From: Parasponia andersonii
Taxonomy: Eukaryota > Streptophyta > Magnoliopsida > Rosales > Cannabaceae
DNA length: 64,000 bases
NCBI GenBank assembly: GCA_002914805.1
Contig: JXTB01000110.1
Location: forward strand, 936,045-1,000,044
Direction of reading: 5' to 3'
The position numbers were made by a program, and so were the translations under genes. The notes beneath the pieces were generated by a model. That model was given only the letters and a program-made list of their open reading frames with translations. It was not told the origin of the DNA and did no database searches. Every line of letters begins with the position of its first letter. The stretch's first letter is position 1. Shown here piece by piece: positions 37,338-48,700 of the stretch.

Positions 37338-37554
37338 GTGGCGAAGTGGATTTGCTTGAGTGATAAGAGCACTCACTATTTAAGATCTCGATCCTAAGTT
37401 CGAGTCACATTGGAGATAAATATGAAAATCTATTATCTTTAATGGGGTGGGTAAGGATTAATAGGGTGAAGTGGAGATTAGGTAGTAGTAGGTATTTTTC
37501 TTTAATTTATAATAAGTGAAGATCATTAGTTAAGCCCCACTTTTAAAAAAAAAT
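37338..37554 (+). mobile_element. tRNA-derived SINE (copy 3, different head)
   Basis: The head reads GTGGCGAAGTGGATT (A-box-like) and AAGTTCGAGTCACATTGG (B box), unlike the head of the SINEs at 2912 and 6786. The 3' part (TTTAATTTATAATAAGTGAA, then CATTAGTTAAGCCCCACTT and a poly-A) is clearly related to theirs. It is flanked by an 11-bp duplication with one mismatch: TGATTCTTTGA (37327-37337) and TGATTTTTTGA (37555-37565). Shared tails with different tRNA-like heads suggest composite SINE subfamilies that use the same reverse transcription signal. Confidence 0.82.
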
Positions 37555-37734
37555 TGATTTTTTGAAATTCAATTCAAATATTTATGGCTAAGAGAGCGAA
37601 TTCATGTTAGAGAGAGAACTCCGACCTAAATTCATAATTAAAAGGGGTTAAGTAGATAATTACTACTTTTTTCAAATGTTTAACTAAATTTACTACCACT
37701 GTTAGATTCTACCACTTTTAGGAGGGAATTAGTC

Positions 37735-38030
37735 AAAAATTTGACAAGAATTTATCAAAAATCTATCAATAATCCATTAATAATTTGTCAAGATTACCAC
37801 TGACGTTAAGAATCTGTCAAGAATCCTTCAAGATTATCAAGAATCTGTTAAAAATTCATCAAGAACCATCAAGATCACCACTAATGTCAAGAATCAATCA
37901 ATAATCTATCAAGATCGTCAAGAATTCGTCAAAAATTCATCAAGAATCTGTCAATGTCGCCATTGATGTCAAGAATACTTCAAGAATCCATCATAATTGT
38001 CAGAAATTCGTCGAGAATTCATGAAGAGTT
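37735..38030. repeat. Degenerate tandem array, about 81-bp period built of 13-14-bp subunits
   Basis: The word TCAAGAATC and close variants (TCAATAATC, TCAAAAATTC, TCAAGATCG) recur every 12-15 bases. A longer unit is marked by CCACTGACGTTAAGAATC at 37797, CCACTAATGTCAAGAATC at 37878 and CCATTGATGTCAAGAATAC at 37960, that is offsets of 81 and 82 bases. No open frame runs through it, so it reads as a non-coding minisatellite. Confidence 0.8.
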
Positions 38031-38381
38031 CATTTTAAAAAAGTGGTATGGTGATATATTTAATTAATGAGAAAAAAATGGTATATAACTAATTTTTTCA
38101 ATTAAAAGATTAGCTATTAATGTGGGACTATAGTAATATATTAGTTTAGTCAATATCTACAATTTCTTTTCTTTTGTGTCAAAACGAATAATAAGCCATA
38201 TAGTATGTCCGTTATTGGTCAATTTATTAGCAGAATTACAACAAATTAGGGCATTACTATACCAAATGCCTAGAAGTCCCTTTCCTCTAAATTCTTAGAT
38301 ATTAGGTCAAACATTTGGGACTTACTAACTATTAAGTGGGTCTCACATAATATAAGCACTAATTTATATAGTATATACTCT

Positions 38382-38412
<31 letters not shown>

Positions 38413-38719
38413 GGCACCAATCTAATAGGTATTTTTTTATCCAATTAAAATCCACCACACACATCATTTTATAGTAAAAGTTAGAAGAAAAAAAGCATTA
38501 AGTAATCGATATTTACTTTTATTATTTTTTCCTAACTACCCAAATTATGATAATCGTTAGATTATAATTTAAAAGCTAAAAAAAATTTATAGATGGGTAA
38601 AAGAAAAAAATATCTTTTGGATTAAGAACCATATATATAATATTGAGAAGGAGAGCTCATAAGAGCATAACTAATAATCTAAAAGTTGATTGGTACTTAC
38701 TTTTGAATTAAACATCTGA
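38031..38719. other. AT-rich non-coding stretch
   Basis: Low-complexity DNA with a TA microsatellite near 38381-38412. No gene. Confidence 0.45.
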
Positions 38720-38727
38720 ATTACATA

Positions 38728-40256
38728 TAGAGATGCAAATATGGGCTTGGACCCATAAGATGACCCACTTCCATTCTATTATAGTGTCAGGATGGGCTAG
38801 CCTAGCCTAGCCCATCTATGAGGTATGAGATAGGCCAAGTTATGATATTACAACCCATAGGCCGACCATGCCTAAACTACCGAAGATCACAGGAGAGACT
38901 AGGCTTTAGCCAAAATGGCCAGCTCATCTATGCTTATGTGGGCCGACCTATCCTAGCCCATCACAAGCTAGCCTACTTAGGCTCATAATGGGCCAACTTA
39001 TTATGGCTCATCTGATGCAATGTAACCGGAATGGAATTGCATGATCCTAAAATATCACCTAAAAACCCAAAGGAGCATAGTTTGACCAAAAAAGTCAATA
39101 GGTCCATTTTTCAACAAAAAATACCACTTTTTAGGGGGCCTTCTGAGAAAAATGCTAGATAGTGCGTAATTTTAGCTTAATTCCATTGTTTTAGGGGTCA
39201 AGATGACACTTTTTCATTTTCATCGATAAAATAAAGATTTTTTTTTTGCAATTTTTTAAAATTTTAGCACTTGTTTATAATTTTCTTTGTTATTTGTTAC
39301 TATGGTTTTGTTTTTTCCTTGATAACATTTGTAAGCTTTCAATGGAGGCAGACTAAGTTGAATACAATATCTAAGATTTTTTCTTCTCATTTTCATCAAT
39401 TTTCTTTGTACTTTTACAAATCAATGACCGATTGACTGTGTTTCTTTCCCTATTCCTCATGTATGTTGCATCACAACCCTTAGCCTAACTAGATTTTTTC
39501 CAAAAAAAATAAATTTTCCCAATTTGTAAAATATGAAAGCTTTACTTTATAAATATATTTATATTTATATTTATATGTGTAAGTGTGACTATATATATAT
39601 ATATATATATATTAGATATAGAGTCGGATGTAGTCCCGCCAACGAGACTAGTTCCGTTTATATTTTGACTAACACAAGTCATATTCTGACCAATACAGAT
39701 TGGTTAAAATATGACCTGTGTTGGCCAAAACATGAACGGGACCAGTCCCCTCAAGGAGACTATATTCGTGGCCATTAGTGTTATATATATATATATATGG
39801 TTTAGAATATATCTAGAATGTACTCTTGAACATTTTATATCACTTTATATGGACTGTAATTTTTTTACTTACTAATATTTTGTCCCACTGAATTTTCCTT
39901 ATAAGGTTTTTAATGAGGCAATTAGAAATAATATTTCTATTAATGGTTTACTCAATTATTTAGTTTTATCCATATTATTTTTTTCTAGTATTAGTAAATA
40001 TTCTTTTATTGCTTAAATTAATCAACACTTAAATTAATTTATAATTTTAGATAAATTATTTAGGATTTCATAAAAAAATAATTTTAAACAAAATCTTTCT
40101 CTATTCTTTTTTTCTCTTTTTTTTTTCTCTATAATGGATTGACCCATAATGAATGAGAATGGGTTGGGCCCATAAAATTGATGGGTTGAGCCGACTGGAC
40201 TTATCATGGGCCTGTTTAAAATGAGTCAGACCAAGTGGTATAGAATTGCATCTTTA
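38728..40256. mobile_element. hAT-type non-autonomous DNA transposon
   Basis: The ends are short terminal inverted repeats, TAGAGATGCAA on the left and TTGCATCTTTA on the right (10 of 11 pair). They are flanked by 8-bp direct repeats ATTACATA (38720-38727) and ATTATATA (40257-40264), 7 of 8 alike; 8-bp duplications are diagnostic of hAT elements. Length is 1529 bp. The left subterminal part is full of GGGCTAG/AGCCCA words. The interior is AT-rich with a TA microsatellite and has no transposase, so it must have moved with enzyme supplied elsewhere. Strand is not assignable. Confidence 0.72.
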
Positions 40257-40264
40257 ATTATATA

Positions 40265-40630
40265 TTTCATCAAATGTACTTAAAAACAATCATTATTTTC
40301 GTTGAAAATATATTTTAAATATATGTATATTTAGCTATACAAAATACTTTTGACTAATTCATTTTTTTTAAGTTTTATTTTTCTTTCAAATTTAATTTTT
40401 TTATCCCAATTAAATATATTTTTTGTTATTATCTGTCATTTAATATTTCTTTTCTTTCAAACTATTTAATTTCTAATCAATTACCAATCAATAGTATATA
40501 AAATTTATTATCAACAAAATTAAACTAGATGCCAAATGTAATTTTTTATAGAAAGTTTGCAGATTTTGTTAACATATTTTTCAAAATTAGTCGTATTATG
40601 TACCTATAGGTTTTATAAATTTTTGGCACA
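40265..40630. other. AT-rich non-coding stretch
   Basis: Low-complexity A/T DNA between the hAT element and the next LTR. No gene. Confidence 0.45.
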
Positions 40631-40635
40631 CACAT

Positions 40636-42842
40636 TGTCACGACCCAAAACCCAGGCCAGTGACAAAAAGAGACTTTCACAAAGATGGGAAATTCCTTGA
40701 TTTATTTAAAAAGTGTCAAAAGTTCTAGTTTTATAAAACGGTTTATTTAAATAAAATAATTAGAATTTCACCCCGTGAACCACTCCCACAGTTCGTATAC
40801 ACTATTAAAACATAGATCGAATAATTATTTAAAAATACGAAATCAAATATAAATCCAAGCAACATAATCATCCACAACGAAACTCAAATCCCATAATAGC
40901 ATACATAGGTTCACAGACAAAATAGAAAATAGTAATCTTGGTTCAATGCTAACACAAAACCCAAACAATCCAAACACCATGACAACAAGCTTCTAGCATT
41001 TCCAAGATAACGAACTACCGTCAAGATGACCTCTTACTCCTCTTGATCACCAAGATCGCACTGGACACCACCTGAGAAAGAAGATAGGGGAGGGTGAGCA
41101 TAAAATGCCAAGTAGGAAAAACAATTACCCGGTTGAAAACATTTTAGTGATAGAGAATTCCTGCATGGTTAGTTTAGTCCAAAAAAAAAAAATATATATA
41201 TATATATATATAATCCAAACCAGAAATCCATATATATATAAAACAGTGTAATCAAAACCATTCAATTCATATGCACATGACACAAATCAACTTATACACA
41301 TGAGCTCTCATCCTCTCATCTGTGAAAACCTAAGATGATGGCACTAAGTATGCCTAACAGCCTGCCTGATACCTAAGCCCATACCCAGAGGGGACACCCA
41401 TGTGTCGCCTACCAAACCTAGAGAGGCAACCGAATTGCCTACGCCTACCAAATGGGGAGGTAATTAGAAGTAACAAAAGCTCGCGAAAGTTTACAGACTC
41501 TACACTGACGGTGGGCACACAGCGCCACACTGTAAATGCACGATGCTAACACGGTGCTCATGTATGATCCTATGAAGCGTGCAATACAGAACTGAAGTGT
41601 GAAAATAATCATGCTCGGGTTTTTCAATAAAATCAGCATACTAAGTTTTATGGGAAAACGGGTAGCATAACAGTCCTATTTTTAATATACCCAAAATAAC
41701 CTGTATTTAAAAAATTCCCAAAGCAATATAATATGTGCACATCACAAAATCAATTCCCATCACAGATGTTCAAGAAAACCAAAAATCACATTTGTTCTCA
41801 TATGTTGCAGAAAATAAGTTTTATTCGAAAATGAAATAAAACAGAGGTAATTAAGTCCCTACCTCGCTCGAATAACAATACTATGTTATCGAATCCTCAA
41901 GGTGTCATTGATGATTGCCTCGAGGGTCGAAAACCAATTCCAAACCCTCGATCTTCCTCCTGCGAAAAATCAACTTCTCAACGGAGCTTCAATTCCACAA
42001 ACGGATCTCTTCACTGAACTCCTAGCACCCAAAATAACTAGGTTAGATATATAACTTGTCCAATTCAAATCCAGACCCACACCAGGCTGGTGGCACACAA
42101 ATCGAGATAAATCTCGACTGTCTGATCTCGATTTTTATGCCGGTAACCAAATATAGGCAATATATATATCAAACTTCTTCACTTTTCAAGTACATTCCAA
42201 AAATGATAACAAAAACACAATCCAACGACTGGATCAAAAAGTCAAATTTAAACTCAAAATATCTAAAAATGACAACTTTTGATTCGGGCATTATGGGGTT
42301 AAGATATATATACTTTGATGATCTTTGCGATGAGACGAATCCAACGGGACTAGTTAGAGGTCGAATGGTGGCCGAAATCGGCGGCGGCGGCCAAAAATCT
42401 GAAATGGCGACTTTGGAGCTTTTCGGCATTGCAGGTGACGGCGGTGATCGAGGACGGGCGGCGCGGCTTCGACGTCGCACGAGGAGGCTTCGCCGGTCAG
42501 TTGCGTGGGCGGATGACGGCGGCGGCGGCTCCTGCAGCGGTCCTGCGCTTTCAGCTGAGAGAAGCCCCGAGGGAGAGAGAGAGAGAGAGAGAGAAGTCAG
42601 GGGAGAAGAGAGAGAAGAGAAAGAGAGAAAAAGGACCCACATGAGTGGGAATATATGGGACTATGCAATTTTTCAAAAAATTGCACTATAGTCCTCGGTT
42701 CCCAAATCTCTATCAATCTTGTCCTCTAAAAATTACAATTTAGTCATTCTACACAAAACTTTTGTAAATTAATCCCCCTAATATTATATCTGGAAAATTG
42801 GTAAAATTTCCGAATTACCCTCCCAAAATCCGGGTTTTTACA
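40636..42842 (-). mobile_element. Large Gypsy solo LTR, minus orientation (fossil)
   Basis: The plus strand starts TGTCACGACCC and ends CGGGTTTTTACA. It is flanked by CACAT (40631-40635) and TACAT (42843-42847), which agree at four of five positions, as an aged target duplication would. At 2207 bp it belongs to the same family as 21002-23201 and 26747-29065, and to 44123-46046 as reverse complement. No internal region adjoins it. A GA tract (about 42573-42630) corresponds to the CT tract at the left edge of the visible part of the next copy. Confidence 0.8.
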
Positions 42843-42847
42843 TACAT

Positions 42848-43460
42848 ACTTTTAATCATGATGAATTTTGATAAGTAATTTCGGAAACATTTTGAATGAT
42901 ACTCTTCGTATTATTAGCCATTTCTTATATTTTGCTAACTATGGGAGGAGTACTCTTTCTCTTTCTTTTTGCACCTCTTTCTTTTCTTTTATGCATATTT
43001 TTCTTTGATTCACATAGATGTCTAAAGTCTATGACTATGTCCATTGGACATAAATTCCACGTCCGACCAATGAAAGTGCACCATGAATGATTGAAATGTA
43101 AAATAATGATCAATTATTCCTAAAAGTTGAACTAGCCCAAAACTTGATAGGTTAGCCTGAACAAAACTTGATTCGAACTCGATCCAAACTCGACATGGTC
43201 CAAACTCGGCTCAAACTCAATTTTCCTTAGGGTTGGGCTTTGGCCTAGTATTTTTCATATGAACCCGGCCTGAAACCTGGCCCGAATCTCAAACTTGAAA
43301 TTCGAATCTAAAGCTTGATTTAAAAGGCCTGAAACTCAAAAAATACAATAATTTTTTTTAAAAAGCCCATTTTTTAAAATTAAAGTATAAGTATTGTTTT
43401 ATAATTGTGCTAAAAAACATTCTTTCACTATTTCCTTATTCCAATATATAAATATATATA
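42848..43460. other. Spacer between inverted LTRs, up to the assembly gap
   Basis: A 64-codon hydrophobic frame at 42896-43090 has no supporting motif. The part at 43110-43340 is rich in AACTCGA/GCCCGAA words, perhaps a hAT-type subterminal region. No gene is supported. Confidence 0.4.
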
Positions 43461-44122
43461 NNNNNNNNNNNNNNNNNNNNNNNNNNNNNNNNNNNNNNNN
43501 NNNNNNNNNNNNNNNNNNNNNNNNNNNNNNNNNNNNNNNNNNNNNNNNNNNNNNNNNNNNNNNNNNNNNNNNNNNNNNNNNNNNNNNNNNNNNNNNNNNN
43601 NNNNNNNNNNNNNNNNNNNNNNNNNNNNNNNNNNNNNNNNNNNNNNNNNNNNNNNNNNNNNNNNNNNNNNNNNNNNNNNNNNNNNNNNNNNNNNNNNNNN
43701 NNNNNNNNNNNNNNNNNNNNNNNNNNNNNNNNNNNNNNNNNNNNNNNNNNNNNNNNNNNNNNNNNNNNNNNNNNNNNNNNNNNNNNNNNNNNNNNNNNNN
43801 NNNNNNNNNNNNNNNNNNNNNNNNNNNNNNNNNNNNNNNNNNNNNNNNNNNNNNNNNNNNNNNNNNNNNNNNNNNNNNNNNNNNNNNNNNNNNNNNNNNN
43901 NNNNNNNNNNNNNNNNNNNNNNNNNNNNNNNNNNNNNNNNNNNNNNNNNNNNNNNNNNNNNNNNNNNNNNNNNNNNNNNNNNNNNNNNNNNNNNNNNNNN
44001 NNNNNNNNNNNNNNNNNNNNNNNNNNNNNNNNNNNNNNNNNNNNNNNNNNNNNNNNNNNNNNNNNNNNNNNNNNNNNNNNNNNNNNNNNNNNNNNNNNNN
44101 NNNNNNNNNNNNNNNNNNNNNN
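43461..44122. other. Assembly gap (662 N)
   Basis: Unresolved bases. By comparison with 40636-42842, the missing start of the LTR that continues at 44123 should lie inside the gap, about 250 bases from its right edge. The gap sits between inverted copies and beside TA and CT simple repeats, which probably explains the failed assembly. Confidence 0.95.
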
Positions 44123-46046
44123 CTCTCTCCCTCGTCTCTCTCTGTCTCTCGGCCACGCACCACCGAAGGGGAGCCGCCCCATCTCTCGCCATCACCCAGC
44201 CGCGGGAATCTCGACGGAGCTCACCAGCACCGCGGCTAAGCCGACGCCGGCCAGCTACAGCCGCCTGGGAGCATATAGTCGCCGGAGAAGGAGAAGTGGC
44301 CATTTCGGATTTTTGGCCGTTGGCGACAATTCTGACCTTCGTTCGATCTCAAACCGGGCTTGTTAGATTCGTCTCGTCGCAAGGATTGTCAAGATATCTT
44401 AATCCCATAATGCCCGAATCAAAAGTTGCCATTTTTGGAATGTTTGAGTTTAAGTTTGACTTTTTGATCCGGCCGTTGGATTATTTTTGTTGTTGTCATA
44501 TTTGGATTGTACTTGGAAAATGGGGAAGCTTGATATATATATATATATATTGCCTATGTTTGGTGACTGGTACGGAAATCGAGATCGGACGGTCGAGATT
44601 GCTTCGTTTTGTCTGCCACTGGCCCGGTGTGAGCCCGGACCCGAATTAGACAAGTTATATGTCTAACCCAACTATTCTGGGTGCTAGGAGTTCAGTGAAA
44701 AAGTCTGTTTGTGGAATTGAAGCTCCGTTGAGAAGTTGGTTTTTCGCAAGAGGATGATCGAGGGCATGGAATTGGTTCCCGACCCTCTGGACGATCGTCA
44801 ACGACACCTTAAGGATTCAATAGCGTGGTATCACTATTCGAGCGAGATAGGGACTCAATTACCTCTGTTTTATATCGTTTTTGAATAAAACTTATTTTCT
44901 GCAACATATGAGAACAAATGTGATTTTTGGTTTTCTTGAATATCTGTGATGAGAATTAATTATATGATGTATACATATTGTATTGTTCGGGAATTTTTTG
45001 AGTGCAGGTTATTTTGGATATATTAAAAATAGGGTCATTTTCCTATAAAACCTAGTATGCTGATTTTATCGAAAAACCCTAGCATGATTATTTTCACACT
45101 TCAGTTCTATATTACACGTGTCATAGGATTATACATGAGCAACGTTTTAGCATCATGGGTTTACAGTATGGTGCTGTGTGCCCCACCGTCGGTGTAGAGT
45201 CCGTAAACCCACGCAGAGTTTTGTTACTTCTGATTATCTCCCCATTTGGCAGGCGTAGGCGATTCGATTGCCTCTCCAGGTTTGGTAGGCGACACACAGA
45301 TGTCCCCTCCGAGTATGGGCTTAGGTATCAAGTAGGCTGTTAGGCATACTTAGTGCCATCATCCTAGGTTTCCATAGATGAAAGGATGAGAGCTCATTGG
45401 TATGGGTTGATTTGTATCATGTGCATATGAATTGAATGGTTTTGATTACATTGCTTTATATATATATGGATTTTTGGTATAGATTATATATATACGTATG
45501 TTTTGGACTAAACTAACTATGTAGGAATTCTCCATCACTAAAATATTTTTGACTGAGGTAATTATTTTTCCTACTGGACATTTTATGCTCACTCCCTTCT
45601 TCCCTTCCTCAGGTGGTGTCCAGTGCGACTTGGGAGATCAAGAGGAGTAAGAGGTCATCTTGACTATAAATCATTATCTTGGTAATGCTCGGAGTGAAGT
45701 TGTGGTGTTTGAATTTTTTGGGTTTTATTTAACATTGAACCAAGATTACCACACTCTGTCTTTGTTTGTGAACTTATGTATGCTATTCTGGTGTTTGATT
45801 TTTGGCATGGATGATGATGATGCTTGGTTTTATATTTGATTTCGTGTTTTTAAATAATTATTCGATCTATGTTTAATGGTGTATACGAACAGTATGAGTG
45901 ATTCACGGGATGAAATTCCAAATATTTTATTTAAATGGACTGTTTTATAAAACTAGAACTTTTGACACTTTTTTAAATAAATCAAGGAATTTTCCATCTT
46001 TGTGAAATTCTCTTTCTGCCACTGGCCTGGATTTCAGGTCGTGATA
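44123..46046 (+). mobile_element. Large Gypsy LTR, plus orientation, left end in gap (fossil)
   Basis: The visible 1.9 kb matches the reverse complement of 40636-42842 throughout: the GATTCGTCTCGTCGCAAGG segment near 44368, the TTGCCTATGTTTGGTGACTGG segment near 44550, CCTCAGGTGGTGTCCAGTGC near 45608, and the end TTCAGGTCGTGATA at 46046. No primer-binding site follows, so a solo LTR is likely, but the left target duplication cannot be checked. This copy is richer in GC than the others, consistent with being younger or less decayed. Confidence 0.75.
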
Positions 46047-46167
46047 GGTGCCACCTTCCTCCCCTTATAAAGCCCTTCATTAAATAGTAGTCATCATCCA
46101 CGACCACTTTATTTTGTGACCACCCTTATTAAACCAGTGTGAACCCCAGTTTTGGCATTGTGGATAG

Positions 46168-47640
46168 TGTTGAGAAATTAAGGTTTTAATCTCACTCACT
46201 CTTATTTTGAAGATAACAAACATTTGATTTAGTACTAATGATTTAACTTGAGTGTGTAGTGAAATGGTATTAAAGTTCTACCTCAAGTTAATCAGGGAAT
46301 CAAGCTTGAAGATGGATGTATATGGATATATTAGAATCAAGCTTGAAGATAAATAATCAAGATACAAGATCGTGTCTAAATAAGGTATATTCATACTTAG
46401 TATTGTATTTGATTTAGTTCATTGCACATAAATTCTTTTTGTATTAGCTCATACTTTCAAAAGAATTCTTATAAATCTTTCAAATAAATTTTCAAAAAAT
46501 CTTCAAAGAATTAGCTAAACTTTAAACCGACTAATTCTTAATTGTTTGAAAATAAATATCATTTCTAATCTAGCCTAAATATTCTCAAAAATACATTTTT
46601 TTAACGTTAAAAATGATTTGAAGAAAGTTATAAGAACAACTAAAAATTAGTTCAAAGAAACAAAAAATTTGGTTTCTGACTAATTTTGGTCGACTAGGCT
46701 TGGTTAATCAAAATAAAGGCCAAAAATGGTCATTGGAGTTGAACTGGCATATCGAACTCTAACGGCTAGTTTTCTGGTCAACCAAAATTTTGGCACCAAG
46801 CTACCAACGGTCGAAAACAGTTAGTTTTTGAAGATGCTTTTAAATAGAGCCAAGTTTGATGACTTAGAAAGAGAGAATATGAACCTACATTGATACCCAA
46901 TTAGTTTCTAAGTACAAAAGCTCTCTTTTACTCAACTTTAACTTTCAAATCATATTGAGTCAATCTTAGAGTATCTATAGTGCATTGTTCTAAAATCTCT
47001 TAAGCCAAAATTGTATTAATTACTTTGTGAAGAGAATTTATGAGTAAGTATTCACTCTTGTTTATTAAAAAACCATTGAGTATGAGGTGAGGTTGCTATC
47101 GGATTCATAAACAACCCGATTTAGGTGAGGTTGACACCGGAGTCATAAATAACCCATGAGTTGGTGAGATTAGCACTATTATCTAAACAATCCGTATAGG
47201 TGAGGTTGTCACCGGAGTCAAAACAATCTGAGGTTAGACATGATAGAGCCAGAGTCAAAACTATTGTAAAGACTAGGGTGTGCCTAAGAAGAATTCACTT
47301 GTTTGTAAAAAGGGCCGATCAAGCCCATAATCTTGATCCAATAGTAGAAAGCTCAAACCAAGTTACCGAGGGCCGGGGACGTAGGCAAACAATCGTATTT
47401 ATCGAACCTCGTAAAAACCAAGTTTGTACTTTCTCTTTCCCTATACTCTTTACTTTATTGCAAGCTATTTAATTAAGTATTCTATTATTACTATATGTTT
47501 GACATTATTGTTGATTTAGCTAAAAAGTTTTTAAATAGTGGTCTATAGTTTTGAGTAGTTGAAAAGTTTCTTAAAACATTTTAAAACCCAATTCACCCCC
47601 CTCTTGGGTTGTCAATCTTGGGCTAAATATAGCTAATAAT
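46168..47640 (+). repeat. 5' LTR of the Copia element
   Basis: It begins TGTTGAGAAATTAAGG and ends AGCTAATA just before the primer-binding site. It matches the 3' LTR along its full 1.47 kb, with scattered differences and a few small indels. Confidence 0.88.
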
Positions 47641-47688
47641 TGATATCAGATCTAGGTACTCAATTTTTAAAGGCTTAACCGTCTTAAG

Positions 47689-48700
47689 ATGACATACCCA
47701 AACAATTTTCAAAATCTTTCAAATGAGGAGATTTCAACTAGACCACCATTTTTTATGGGTGATGATTTATTGAATATTATTGTTCAAGATCCATATATTC
47801 CTAGAAAAATAATTGATAATAAATTCGTTGAAAAAGAGTTTTATGAATATGATGATTTTGACAAAATCATGTTTTCTAGGAATAAATGTGCTTTTAATTA
47901 TTTGTTATGTAGCATAGATGTAAATATTTATAATAATGTTCAATTGGCTACTAATGCTCAAGAAATGTGGAAAATGCTTGAAAGCTCACATGCCAGCAAT
48001 GAAAAAAAGAGGAGAAAGATAAGGAAAAAAAAGTCATTACTCTCAAATCATCTATGCAAGAAGAAGAAATCAAAGCTACTTGGGATGATAGCAATGATGG
48101 TAATTTGGATGATAATGCTGAAGAAGTAAACAACATGTGCTTCATGGCTATCGATAGTGAGGTAAGCTCACTTGAACTTAAAAGTAAATTTCATGATGTT
48201 AGTGATACAAGTAGTAAGTTTAGTGATAGTGATTGTAATTTGTCATATAAAAACTTGTTGAGTAATTTCAATAATTTACACAAAAATTATGAAAAACTCA
48301 TTTTCAAGAACAATGTTCTCAGAAAGGAAATTCTTAGTTCGTCAAAAATAGTTGAAGAGTTTACTAAAGGAAAGAAAGTGAAATTGCCTTGTAGTACTTG
48401 TGATATTTTGTCAAAAGAAAACACTTCCTTAAATGATAAGATTTTTGACTTGACCAACATTGTCCACAAGTTCACCAATAGAAAGAAAAATTTTGATTTA
48501 ATGCTTGGTAGACAAAAATGTATTTTTGACAAAGGAGGTATTGGGTACAAATCTTCTATAAAATAAAAATATTTTAAGAACTATTTTGTAAATGCTAGTA
48601 CAAGTGACACAATACACACTTGCACTTATTGCAATCAAGATGGACATACTAATTTTTCATGCTTTGTAAAAAAAAATACATATTTTGGTAGAAAATTAGC
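47689..48700 (+). pseudogene. gag region of the Copia element (fossil)
   Basis: Two open stretches (47689-48129 and 48054-48566) have the feel of a SIRE/Maximus Gag: a start MTYPNNFQNLSNEE, a Gag-like helical part with AQEMWKMLESSHASN, an acidic NLDDNAEEVNNMCFMAIDSE segment, and a Lys-rich coiled part. They are followed by a CX2CX4HX4C zinc knuckle (CTYCNQDGHTNFSC) at 48621-48662. The gag is broken. In the intact family it packages the element's RNA. Confidence 0.7.

Noticed and set aside
37735-38030. A CRISPR-like array
   Set aside because: The repeats are degenerate, very short and without constant-length spacers, and the host is a plant; it is a minisatellite.
43394-44303. Long open frames spanning the N run
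   Set aside because: They are artefacts of translating unknown bases.
40636-46046. One giant DNA transposon with 2-kb inverted ends
   Set aside because: Each arm matches stand-alone LTRs elsewhere in the window that have their own 5-bp duplications, so the arms are two separate LTR insertions in opposite orientation.
47200-47472. A 90-codon frame
   Set aside because: It lies inside the 5' LTR of the Copia element and is not conserved as an open frame in the 3' LTR.
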